From assembly GCA_003550325.1 (NCBI GenBank), contig QKWP01000600.1, forward strand, positions 171,248 through 235,247: DNA of 64,000 bases. Reading direction: 5' to 3'. Under the pieces are notes generated by a model, which was given only the letters and a program-made list of their open reading frames with translations, did not search any database and had not been told where the DNA came from. How positions within the stretch are numbered: position 1 is the first letter of the stretch; each line of letters opens with the position of its first letter. The DNA is from Gigaspora rosea. Taxonomy: Eukaryota > Glomeromycota > Glomeromycetes > Diversisporales > Gigasporaceae. Of this stretch, positions 22,812 to 33,350 are shown one piece after another. A program made the position numbers and the translations under genes.

Positions 22812-24100
22812 TTTTGTTTAATTATTTACAAGTATTCTTATAAGACAAATACTTACACCTGAAGGTTGTTTCAGTATGTGTCTTATTCCAAGCGAGAATT
22901 TATAAATTAATAAACAGTTGAACAAAGTAACAGTTACATCCGTAACTATAATATGCAACGTTTGTTCCTGGTTTTGGTTCGACTGCATCACTCTTTCTTT
23001 TTTTATTTGGTCATAGTCTGTGTGTTTTTTTTTCTTCACTATATTTAGCAAAAGCACTATCAGGGGTTTCATTAGAGAATTTAGGAGGTCATTTACTTAA
23101 ATCCATTCATTGTTGTTTTAAATTATTAGGAATATTACCATTATTCAGATCATTGTAAAAAGTAATTTTGTTCTTGATACATTTCAAAATATCGATTTTC
23201 ATATAATATCAAATATATGACAATGTCAAAAAAGAACATATAGTTTATCATTATTTAGCGATATGTAATAATGTAAGAGTTTTATATAAGTCCTTGCGCT
23301 ACATAATGCAGTTAAGGAACCTAGTTATCAAAACACAAGGTCTTTGCACAGCATATTACAGCTGCTGAGTCTTAATCATTGTACATGAGGTTCTTGTACT
23401 ACCTACGGCAGCTGCGAATCATCCTAACAATCAACACTTCTACTATAGCTGTGAAGCCTATTAGCTATATTTATCACAATCATGATCAAATTATTTTTAT
23501 TAGCAAAGTTAAAAAAATTAATCAAATGATTTTAATAAATTTTAATGAAAAGTGTAAAATTCTAAAAAGCTGCACTTTAATAACGATCTTTACAATTTTA
23601 TCATGAATAGTTAAAATGTTTTTTGTTTTATATATTTTATTATTAACGGCATTATAAAACAAAAAAAAAACAAGAATAGAATAAAATATAATAAAAGAAA
23701 CAAAAAAAAAGTAAATTATAGGTAAAACTTTACTCATCATTTGTCCACTTGGGTTTCTAAGTCTTCCAGTCAATAAAATATGCTTACTGATCTTGGTTTG
23801 TGCAAATGTGTTATACTTTCTGAAATAATAATTTTGGTGCATCCTTAGGTATTGTATTCTTTTCTATTCACATTGCTTCACCTTTATTATTGCTAACTAA
23901 AAATTCACTATACTGGTAGTTGTGAATGACCACAATAGGGTACACTAAGTGATTTGTATCTTGAAAACCTTGATTATTCATAAGTGAATTGGATGAGTTA
24001 TATGGACATTTTTGAATATGGTATTTTAAAAAATTTTTTAACAAGGATTAAAAACTCTTTCTCGTAGATCACTAAACCAAAACTAGAGCTAAGGGAAAAC
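22812..24100 (-). pseudogene. Decayed gene of unknown family, stops at TGA
   Basis: Minus-strand reading gives protein-like stretches: ~24040-23880 (FLKYHIQKCPYNSSNSLMNN, then LVYPIVVIHNYQYSEFLVSN), joined through a plausible GT-AG intron (donor GTGAAT, acceptor TTATTTCAG at ~23824) to KYNTFAQTKISKHILLTGRL down to ~23735. After a gap, ~23200-22812 reads DLNNGNIPNNLKQQ-TGA-MDLSK-TGA-PPKFSNE and on, where TGA falls three times between good coding segments and TAA once. Trp and Gln are the likely originals. CKYLSYKNTC near the end could be a zinc ligand pair. Family not recognised. A second copy lies at 26804-28092. Confidence 0.45.
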
Positions 24101-24109
24101 TTGTAAAAC

Positions 24110-24416
24110 AGGACCCCGGACATCTCTCATATAGGTCATAACTGGATTTTGGCCAATTTTGACCTAATTTGCTGAAAACAACAAAATCTATTTATTTAAA
24201 TAACCTTTGATCCAATGATCAGAATTGAATGAACTTTTTTTTGTTAGATGCGCCTCACTGAGAGCTTCATTTTAAAAAAAAGTTATTCAAATTGGACCAC
24301 TGGATGCCAAGATAATTGCCAAAAACTGATTTTTTGCTTTTCAAATTTTGGGGGTTTTTGCTGAAATGCGTAATGTATGACCTCTGTACTACATGTCCAG
24401 GGTCCTCGTAAAACAG
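24110..24416. mobile_element. 307-bp hAT-type MITE with 8-bp target duplication
   Basis: Ends AGGACCCCGGACATCTCTC and inverse ATGTCCAGGGTCCT. Flanked by TGTAAAAC (24102-24109) and CGTAAAAC (24417-24424), an 8-bp duplication with one transition. Contains a palindromic CTCACTGAGAGC-centred module. Same family as the 2.4-kb element at 43779-46154. Duplicated at 28102-28408. Confidence 0.85.
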
Positions 24417-24566
24417 TATAAACAAATACAAATTTTCTAATAATTATAGGCCTCGAGGCCTAAAGCTAAATAAGAACCTATTTTCTCGAGTGCCCATTCG
24501 AAAATAACTAAAAGAAAAGGAGATAGCTTTTTCCAAACGCCTCGTGCGTTCTCCAACCTCCTAGCA

Positions 24567-24737
24567 ATGACTTCCAATCAACAACCACAATTTATGGAAG
24601 ACATTCAACAACAATCTCTTGAAGACATTCACACCAGTGTCCAAGAAGCACTTAACGCTTCTAAGAGTCACCTGGCTAAAAAACCAAAACAACAAACCAA
24701 CCTTTGTCCCCTGTCGCCAGCCCTATCTATATATTAA
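24567..24737 (+). pseudogene. 5' end of a truncated element ORF (MTSNQQPQ...)
   Basis: ATG at 24567 opens 56 codons rich in Gln, Ser, Lys (MTSNQQPQFMEDIQQQSLED start) with composition unlike the flanks: C-rich, typical of the LINE ORF1 style here. The leader (GAGTGCCCATTCG to CTCCTAGCA, 24478-24566) is also GC-richer. Reading ends where the TCTATATATTAAAA stretch begins, so it is probably a retroelement 5' end cut by another insertion. Copy at 28559-28729. Confidence 0.45.
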
Positions 24738-25130
24738 AATACAAACGTGTGTAACTGGTTGCTTTTTTCCGGATTAGTCCGAATAACGAAAAATTCACAG
24801 AACGCGTAATACATCTATTATTATTATTTATTATATTAAAACTCTAGCATTGTGTAACACTTGCTTTTTTCCGGATCAGCCCGAATATCGATAAATACAC
24901 GGAACACATAATTAAACTAATTAATAACAGATAATACACAGAACACGTAATTTAACCAATTAATCTATAATACAAACATGTGTAACCATTTGCTTTTTTC
25001 CAGATCTGTCCGAATAGTGAAAATTTACAGAACGCAATCTGCTTTTTTCAAACACAGAACGCGATCTGTTTTTTTTCAAATATCTATTTTTTCCGGATCA
25101 GTCCGAATAGTAAAAAATTCACGGAACGCG
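24724..25130. repeat. Four-unit repeat with TCCGGATCAGTCCGAA cores
   Basis: Units at ~24760, 24868, 24998 and 25088 each read TTGCTTTTTTCCGGAT, CAGTCCGAATA, CACRGAACGCGTAAT, and are preceded by ATACAAACGTGTGTAAC. The start TCTATATATTAAAA resembles the 5' end of some Helitrons; no 3' hairpin-CTRR end was identified. Copy at 28716-29127. Confidence 0.55.
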
Positions 25131-25438
25131 TACTATTGGGTGTCACATGGACTAATTAATCAAAACTATGTTCGATAACTATGTGATTTATCATATTGCA
25201 GATTTTTTTATGTTACTACAAAGCAAATCGATTTACTTCTATATACCTTATCGGATTTTATTAACTCATATGAAAATCGATATTTTAGATATTTTAAAAT
25301 GTATCAACTTATTATATAGGCATGTAATCGCCTTGAAATTTTCACCAGTTATTTATATAAAGTCAAAGAATAAAGCTATGGTTTTATTTTTTCTATTAAT
25401 ATGTGGGTTTTGAACATTCACTTTATAGAGTACTTGAA

Positions 25439-25439
25439 N
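25439..25439. other. Single ambiguous base N at the duplication join
   Basis: The only non-ACGT base seen in the window. It falls exactly between the two copies of the 4-kb duplication, as expected for a minimal scaffold gap. Confidence 0.97.
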
Positions 25440-26212
25440 CGTTTCACTGAGACGAATCGAATGGTACCTAAATCATCCAAATCGGATCACTGTGTCACAA
25501 TATATTCAAGTTTTTGTAAAATTTTATATATAAACATACGGATTTTGAAAATTTTTTTTATATAGTAGAGGGGGGGTCCAGCGCTACTATAAGGGGTACA
25601 TAACGTTATTTATGGATGCTCCCTAATACATATAAAATAGCGGTATTGTATATAAATATAAAGTTGCTGTGAAAAGACCAATTAAAATAGAAAACAATAG
25701 TGTACAGTACATGTATGTATAAAAAAAAAGCGTATAGTATACAATAATTAGAGACGATTATACTATACTTACTAGTTTGTATACTATAGATAGCTTTTTC
25801 GAATAACTTGTGTACATAATACAAAGGGGTGTGTGATCAACTAAGAATTTAAAACTTGCAATATTTGTCTTTCTAGCCTAATCAGTTGAAAACTGTAACT
25901 GAACCTTTAATACAAAAAAAATGAAAAATTTTAATATTAAGGTTCGCAAATGCTTTATTTTTTAATAACAATAAGATTGCAAATTCGAATATGTAATAAT
26001 GTTTAATATAAAATATTTCAAAATATGTATTCAGAGTATATAAGTTCTAATTTTACATATAAAGTAGCGTTAATGTTTTTATTTAAGCTAGTTCAAATAT
26101 GTACAAACAAAAAATATGTGTTTTATTACCCCAAGAAAAATTTTGTACAAATCATATGATTAATAATTATTAGAGATACTTCATGCAGTAGTATGAACAT
26201 TTTTTTGAATTC

Positions 26213-26673
26213 ATGATCAGAATGGTGATCAGGGTTATTTATCACTTCATATATATTTTAATAATAAAGAATGACTTGAAATGACTTGAATAGTTTTAGA
26301 TGTCTAGAGCGAATCGCTTTACTTTTTCAATTATTTTAGTATAAATCTATTCTTAAATACATTTATAACAAAGTTACATTAAAATATTTTAAATTCTTGT
26401 ATTGAATCTTTATCTGCAATGAAAACATCTCTTTTTGAATATTTTACAATATGAAACAGAATTTTTGTAAAGGTCAACTTGAAATCTAAATATTAATGCC
26501 AAAAAATTTTCAACGTAACATTGTTATAAACATGTTTAAGAATAGATTTATGCTAGAATAATTGAAAAAAGTAAATCGATTCACTCTAGACATCCCAAAT
26601 ATCCAAGTCATTCTTTACTATTAAAATATATATTAAAAGCAATAAAAATAATCCTGATTACTATTCTGATCAT
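26213..26673. mobile_element. Foldback element, duplicated copy
   Basis: Identical to 22221-22681 by the 3992-base offset. Confidence 0.8.
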
Positions 26674-26803
26674 AGTTTAGTTGACCGCATATCCAATGAT
26701 ACAAGATAATATAATAATAAATAATGCCAGATTAATATTTTAAAGTACCATTTTATTAGCTTTTTGTGTAACAATATTTTTTCAAGATTTTTATAATAAT
26801 TCT

Positions 26804-28092
26804 TTTTGTTTAATTATTTACAAGTATTCTTATAAGACAAATACTTACACCTGAAGGTTGTTTCAGTATGTGTCTTATTCCAAGCGAGAATTTATAAATT
26901 AATAAACAGTTGAACAAAGTAACAGTTACATCCGTAACTATAATATGCAACGTTTGTTCCTGGTTTTGGTTCGACTGCATCACTCTTTCTTTTTTTATTT
27001 GGTCATAGTCTGTGTGTTTTTTTTTCTTCACTATATTTAGCAAAAGCACTATCAGGGGTTTCATTAGAGAATTTAGGAGGTCATTTACTTAAATCCATTC
27101 ATTGTTGTTTTAAATTATTAGGAATATTACCATTATTCAGATCATTGTAAAAAGTAATTTTGTTCTTGATACATTTCAAAATATCGATTTTCATATAATA
27201 TCAAATATATGACAATGTCAAAAAAGAACATATAGTTTATCATTATTTAGCGATATGTAATAATGTAAGAGTTTTATATAAGTCCTTGCGCTACATAATG
27301 CAGTTAAGGAACCTAGTTATCAAAACACAAGGTCTTTGCACAGCATATTACAGCTGCTGAGTCTTAATCATTGTACATGAGGTTCTTGTACTACCTACGG
27401 CAGCTGCGAATCATCCTAACAATCAACACTTCTACTATAGCTGTGAAGCCTATTAGCTATATTTATCACAATCATGATCAAATTATTTTTATTAGCAAAG
27501 TTAAAAAAATTAATCAAATGATTTTAATAAATTTTAATGAAAAGTGTAAAATTCTAAAAAGCTGCACTTTAATAACGATCTTTACAATTTTATCATGAAT
27601 AGTTAAAATGTTTTTTGTTTTATATATTTTATTATTAACGGCATTATAAAACAAAAAAAAAACAAGAATAGAATAAAATATAATAAAAGAAACAAAAAAA
27701 AAGTAAATTATAGGTAAAACTTTACTCATCATTTGTCCACTTGGGTTTCTAAGTCTTCCAGTCAATAAAATATGCTTACTGATCTTGGTTTGTGCAAATG
27801 TGTTATACTTTCTGAAATAATAATTTTGGTGCATCCTTAGGTATTGTATTCTTTTCTATTCACATTGCTTCACCTTTATTATTGCTAACTAAAAATTCAC
27901 TATACTGGTAGTTGTGAATGACCACAATAGGGTACACTAAGTGATTTGTATCTTGAAAACCTTGATTATTCATAAGTGAATTGGATGAGTTATATGGACA
28001 TTTTTGAATATGGTATTTTAAAAAATTTTTTAACAAGGATTAAAAACTCTTTCTCGTAGATCACTAAACCAAAACTAGAGCTAAGGGAAAAC
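26804..28092 (-). pseudogene. Decayed gene of unknown family, duplicated copy
   Basis: Same sequence as 22812-24100, including the in-frame TGA codons and the homopolymer length in the A9 run. That is expected if the two copies are one locus assembled twice. Confidence 0.45.
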
Positions 28093-28101
28093 TTGTAAAA
28101 C

Positions 28102-28408
28102 AGGACCCCGGACATCTCTCATATAGGTCATAACTGGATTTTGGCCAATTTTGACCTAATTTGCTGAAAACAACAAAATCTATTTATTTAAATAACCTTT
28201 GATCCAATGATCAGAATTGAATGAACTTTTTTTTGTTAGATGCGCCTCACTGAGAGCTTCATTTTAAAAAAAAGTTATTCAAATTGGACCACTGGATGCC
28301 AAGATAATTGCCAAAAACTGATTTTTTGCTTTTCAAATTTTGGGGGTTTTTGCTGAAATGCGTAATGTATGACCTCTGTACTACATGTCCAGGGTCCTCG
28401 TAAAACAG
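28102..28408. mobile_element. hAT-type MITE, duplicated copy
   Basis: Same as 24110-24416, with its 8-bp flanks. Confidence 0.85.
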
Positions 28409-28558
28409 TATAAACAAATACAAATTTTCTAATAATTATAGGCCTCGAGGCCTAAAGCTAAATAAGAACCTATTTTCTCGAGTGCCCATTCGAAAATAAC
28501 TAAAAGAAAAGGAGATAGCTTTTTCCAAACGCCTCGTGCGTTCTCCAACCTCCTAGCA

Positions 28559-28729
28559 ATGACTTCCAATCAACAACCACAATTTATGGAAGACATTCAA
28601 CAACAATCTCTTGAAGACATTCACACCAGTGTCCAAGAAGCACTTAACGCTTCTAAGAGTCACCTGGCTAAAAAACCAAAACAACAAACCAACCTTTGTC
28701 CCCTGTCGCCAGCCCTATCTATATATTAA
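28559..28729 (+). pseudogene. Truncated element ORF, duplicated copy
   Basis: Same 56 codons as 24567-24737. Confidence 0.45.
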
Positions 28730-29114
28730 AATACAAACGTGTGTAACTGGTTGCTTTTTTCCGGATTAGTCCGAATAACGAAAAATTCACAGAACGCGTA
28801 ATACATCTATTATTATTATTTATTATATTAAAACTCTAGCATTGTGTAACACTTGCTTTTTTCCGGATCAGCCCGAATATCGATAAATACACGGAACACA
28901 TAATTAAACTAATTAATAACAGATAATACACAGAACACGTAATTTAACCAATTAATCTATAATACAAACATGTGTAACCATTTGCTTTTTTCCAGATCTG
29001 TCCGAATAGTGAAAATTTACAGAACGCAATCTGCTTTTTTCAAACACAGAACGTGATCTGTTTTTTTTCAAATATCTATTTTTTCCGGATCAGTCCGAAT
29101 AGTAAAAAATTCAC

Positions 29115-29765
29115 GGAACGCGTACTACTAGGGTGTCACACGGACTAATTAATCAAAACTATTTTCGATAACTATGTGATTTATCATATTGCAGATTTTT
29201 TACGTTACTACAAAGCAAATCGATTTATTTCTATATACCTTATCAGATTTTATTAACTCATATGAAAAAAATCGATATTTTAGACATTTTAAAATGTATC
29301 AACTTATTATATAGGCATGTAATCGGTTTGAAATTTTCACCAGTTATTTATATAAAGTCAAAGAATAAAGCTATGGTTTTATTTTTTCTATTAATATGTG
29401 GGTTTTGAACATTCACTCTATAGAGTACTTGAACATTCATTAATTAGGACAAAAAAAGTTACATTAAAACATATAAATCGAAACTTAATTAGAACTTTTA
29501 GCGAAAAATCAACCATAGCTACTTTGAAACAGTTATGACGAACAGTTTTTAATTAAAAAAAATTAGATAAATAAGTACAATATTTATGTAATACCTTTAG
29601 AATTTTGCGCTTAATTAAGTGCTTTTCTTTATAATTAAGTAAAGTAAAATTACGTTTGATCATTTATTTTAATTTTACTGATAAAATCTGCATTATGATA
29701 GATTACATAGTTATCGGACATAGTTTTGATTTATTAGTCTGTGTAATACCTCAGCGTACTACGTA
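29115..29765. mobile_element. ~650-bp inverted-repeat element
   Basis: Left arm ACTAATTAATCAAAACTATT (29142) and TCGATAACTATGTGATTTAT is inverted on the right as ATAGATTACATAGTTATCGG and ATAGTTTTGATTTATTAGTC (29696-29742). Arms ~90 bp. In duplication copy 1 only the left arm is present before the N. Confidence 0.65.
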
Positions 29766-29899
29766 GCATAGCAGACTTTAACTATTAATCTAATATCAGA
29801 TATATTAAAATAAAAACGTGTACTAATTTCTGATAACCCTACCATTCTGATAACCAATAGTCCAAATATCACAGTTTCTTCAAATAAACTCAATAAGCC

Positions 29900-31030
29900 C
29901 ACATCAAGTTAAATAAATCCAACCCGGGTTCATTTGAGCTCACTTTGGGTTCAAATAAACCCAACCCGGTTTATTTAAACCACTTCGGGTTCAAATAAAC
30001 CCAACCCGGATTCACTTCGGGTTCAAAGAACCTATTTGAGCCACTTCGGGTTCAAATGAACCCAACACAGGTTCATTTGAGCCCACTTCGGGTTCAAATG
30101 AACCCAACATGTGTTCATTTGAGCCCGCTTCGGGCTCAAATGAACCCAACCCGGATTTATTTGAGCCTACTTCGAGTTCAAATGAACCAACCCGGTTCAT
30201 TTGAACCCACTTCGGATTCAAATGAACTCAACCCGGGTTCATTTGAGCCCATTTCGAGTTTAAATGAACCCAACCGGGTTTATATGAACTCACTTTGGGT
30301 TCAAGTGAACCCAACTGGGTTTATTTGAGCCCACTTCGGGTTCAGAACCCAACCGATTTCGTTCGAGCCCATTTTGGGTTCAAGTGAACCTAACCGGGTT
30401 CATTTGAGCCCACTTCGGGTTCAAGTGAAACCAATCCGGGTTCATTTGAGCTCACTTCATATTCAAAGTAAACCCAACTTGGGTTCATTTGAGTCCATTT
30501 CGGGTTCAAGTGAGCCCAACCGGGTTCATTTGAGTCCACTTCGGGTTCAAGTGAACCCAACCCGGGTTTATTTGAGCTCACTTCAGGTTCAAGTGAACCC
30601 AATCCGGTTCATTTGAGCCCACTTCAGGTCTAAGTGAACCCAGGTTTGGTTCATTTGAGCCCACTTCGGATTCAAATGAACTCAACCCAGATTCATTTGA
30701 GCCCACTTCAGGTTCAAATGAACCAAACCAGGATTTATTTAGCCCACTTCAGGTTCAAATGAACCCAACCTAGGTTTATTTAAGCCTACTTCTGGTTCAA
30801 ATGAACCCAACCCGGGTTTATTTGAACCCATTTCGGGTTCAAATAAACCCAACTTGAGCCTACTTCAGGTTCAAATGAACCCAACCTGGGTTTATTTTAG
30901 CCAACTTCGGGTTTAAATGAACCAACTTTGAGTTCATTCGAACCCATTTTGGTTTCAAATAAACTTAACTTGAGCCTGCTTTAGGTTTAAATAAACCGAA
31001 CATGGGTTTATTTGAACAGGTTCAAATAAT
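29900..31030. repeat. ~42-bp minisatellite, AACCCGGGTTCATTTGAGCC type
   Basis: About 27 units of CCCACTTCGGGTTCAAATGA + ACCCAACCCGGGTTCATTTGAG, itself near-palindromic. Open frames on both strands (30012-30616) are by-products of unit length. No gene. Confidence 0.93.
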
Positions 31031-31213
31031 TCTCAATTCAAATTTAAATACTGTAGTCTATTATGGGTTCAATTAAAAAAAAAAGTTACAATTTGATTGG
31101 CCCATTTATAATAGTCTAATTATTATGATTTTTTAAATCTAATAAATTTTCAAAACTGATACAAATTCTGTTTACTATATATACTGTTTTAAAAAGAATA
31201 AATTATAGTATAA

Positions 31214-33350
31214 ATACATTTATCCCGAAGCATTGCAAGGGTTAAAGAGCTAGTACTCACAAAATCACTCAATTGTGGCGATTCTAGCTTACCCCCATCA
31301 GATTCATTGATTACATCATCGGACCAAAACCCATCAATAAACACAACATTACATGATCCAACCATCACAACAACAACAATGCACATCGATTCCCAAATTT
31401 CCACACTGGTTCCCTACATTAACCTAACTTCCCCAACTGGCGAAAACAATACACAAATGGATACAGAAATTCTCACGCCCCTCTAAAAAGATAATCAAAA
31501 CAACTTACCCACAGGAAGATCAATCCAAATGGAAATCGACACTCCCACAGTTGCTATTAGTCCTGATAAGGAAGAATCAGCAACGACCTCACATGTACTC
31601 TCAGACCTTCTGGACCTACAAACGGATTATCCCACTGACCAAAATATCTTCGATGCACGCTCTGACACAACTATGGCCTCTTTCAACGTCACCTGCCCCT
31701 AGAGGACTTATAGTCAAGCACTCAAAGAACAGAACCGCTGGCCCATGACTGAAGCACAGTCACATCAAATCGAGCTTGGGACTAACTATATAACCACTAA
31801 ATTACGACAAAGGTAAAACAAACCCTTTGACTTTACACTATGGCATAACGACGCTATTATCGACTGCTTTACCTTTGAAGAAAAATTTGCAACTTTCATC
31901 AATTACAAATTTAAAGTCATACCAACAAGCGAACCTATTCCAGAGGCCATTAAAGCTAAATTCAAACACCATGACACAGCATTTTTCCGCACTTTCTCAA
32001 GAACTAAAGCAAACGAACCGGCACATCAAACTGCTTTCATGACCCTTTTTTATAAAGACTTAAAAAGATATAAAAATATACATAACGTACTCTACACAAA
32101 TAAATGCAACAGAGATCAAATTTACAACAAATCGCAATCGACTACATTACAAACCTCAATATGATCAAGAATAACCATCATGAAAACACAAGAGCAATTT
32201 TCTACGCAATTGGCTTCGCCTGAATCAGTTGTGCACTAATCTTCGAAAAAATGCGACAAATCATTCGTACAGTTATAGACGAACAAAAAGAACCACTCCC
32301 TGCTGACCCAGAAGATATATTCACTGAGGTCAAAGAAATGCTACCTTTCCGCCTCCCCATAGAAAATCGCGCACAATAGTCACAGCCCTGAGAAGAATTT
32401 ATACCTTTAATTCACTCCCGAATAGATATTTCTATAGAATGTTGATACCGCTCCCACCCAACCCAACTGACTTAAACCCAGCAATCAAACATCATTTTCC
32501 AATAAAGCTCGAACGTCAACTTTCACAACTAAGCAATTTTCGCAGTATTTTAAAACAATACTACATCTTCGAAAGGATGCCAGACAGCTATTTCAACCTT
32601 CCACCCGCCAAACCTCCACTTTCATCTACTCCACAAGAACTTGACCATCGAATTCGTAATCTTTTCCTATGCAGACCTAATGATACAGAAGACTTTAAAC
32701 GTCACGTTAAGATCCTAAGAACATATTACAAATTCAAGCGCATACCGAATAACTTTATCATACCTAAACTCAGATTACCAACTGATCCCACAAAAGTTGC
32801 AACTCAACTACATTATGAATTCCCAATTCAAGACAAAGAAATAGCTAAATATTTCCTATCTGAAATCAAAAACAAATATATCATACCTATCCCAATGCCA
32901 GATAACTATATGACAGTTAACTCATCCGACAAACCAACTCTACCCACTGACCCAAATAACGTCCTATTGGTCAACTTAACTGTTCCAATTCGAAGTCAAT
33001 TAGTCCTATTTGACACCATCAAACTACTAAGACAACATTATTACTTCCATAGAATACCTGATGAATGGATCGACATCCTGTTTGAAGCTATGTTTGGTAA
33101 ACAAACCAAAATACCACCACACTTAATGATTTCCTTCAATACGCCAAAATACATATTCCCGAAGAAACACACCTCTTCCCTATTCGCGAGTATGATAAGG
33201 TGAAAAAAGCAATTACAATCTTCCAAAAACTTTTCAACACAACTCTAATACCGCCTTACCTAAACACATTACTTGATCTAACAGACCCCGAATGGGACCT
33301 ATTCAAAAAGAAAGAAAAAGATACCCAAACAAATCATGAGCAGAAATAAT
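31214..33350 (+). pseudogene. LINE ORF1, with ~55-residue internal repeats
   Basis: Frame opens at ~31214 (first ATG 31379, MHIDSQISTLVPYINLTSPT). Stops at ~31484 (TAA), ~31699 (TAG), ~31814 (TAA), ~32162 (TGA, in the first frame), then a frameshift, TGA at 32221 where Trp would fit, and further shifts near 32370 and 33150. The C-terminal part (32390-33280) has about six repeats with the pattern L-x-x-Y-Y-x-F-x-R-I-P-D/N: ILKQYYIFERMPDSYF, ILRTYYKFKRIPNNFI, LLRQHYYFHRIPDEWI and weaker ones, separated by LPTDP-type linkers. By analogy with other LINEs ORF1 is an RNA-binding coat protein; that is inference. The final 50 codons overlap ORF2. Confidence 0.75.

Larger units (their letters stand above)
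21448..25438. repeat. ~3.99-kb direct duplication, copy 1
   Basis: Base-for-base match to 25440-29433 at an offset of 3992. I saw no difference over the first ~3.6 kb, then about ten small differences between 25040 and 25438. Copy 1 ends at the single N at 25439. Confidence 0.95.
25440..29433. repeat. ~3.99-kb direct duplication, copy 2
   Basis: Repeats 21448-25438 with all internal features: the CATCCATAAATAACG element end, foldback 26213-26673, pseudogene 26804-28092, hAT MITE 28102-28408, truncated ORF 28559-28729, TCCGGATCAGTCCGAA repeat. Confidence 0.95.

Noticed and set aside
25440..29433. Biological segmental duplication
   Set aside because: Single N exactly at the join and divergence only at one contig-like end favour an assembly overlap; kept as a finding to test.
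30012..30616. Four open frames in the ACCCGGGTTC minisatellite
   Set aside because: Repeat unit without stops in several frames on both strands; no start context, no non-repetitive sequence.
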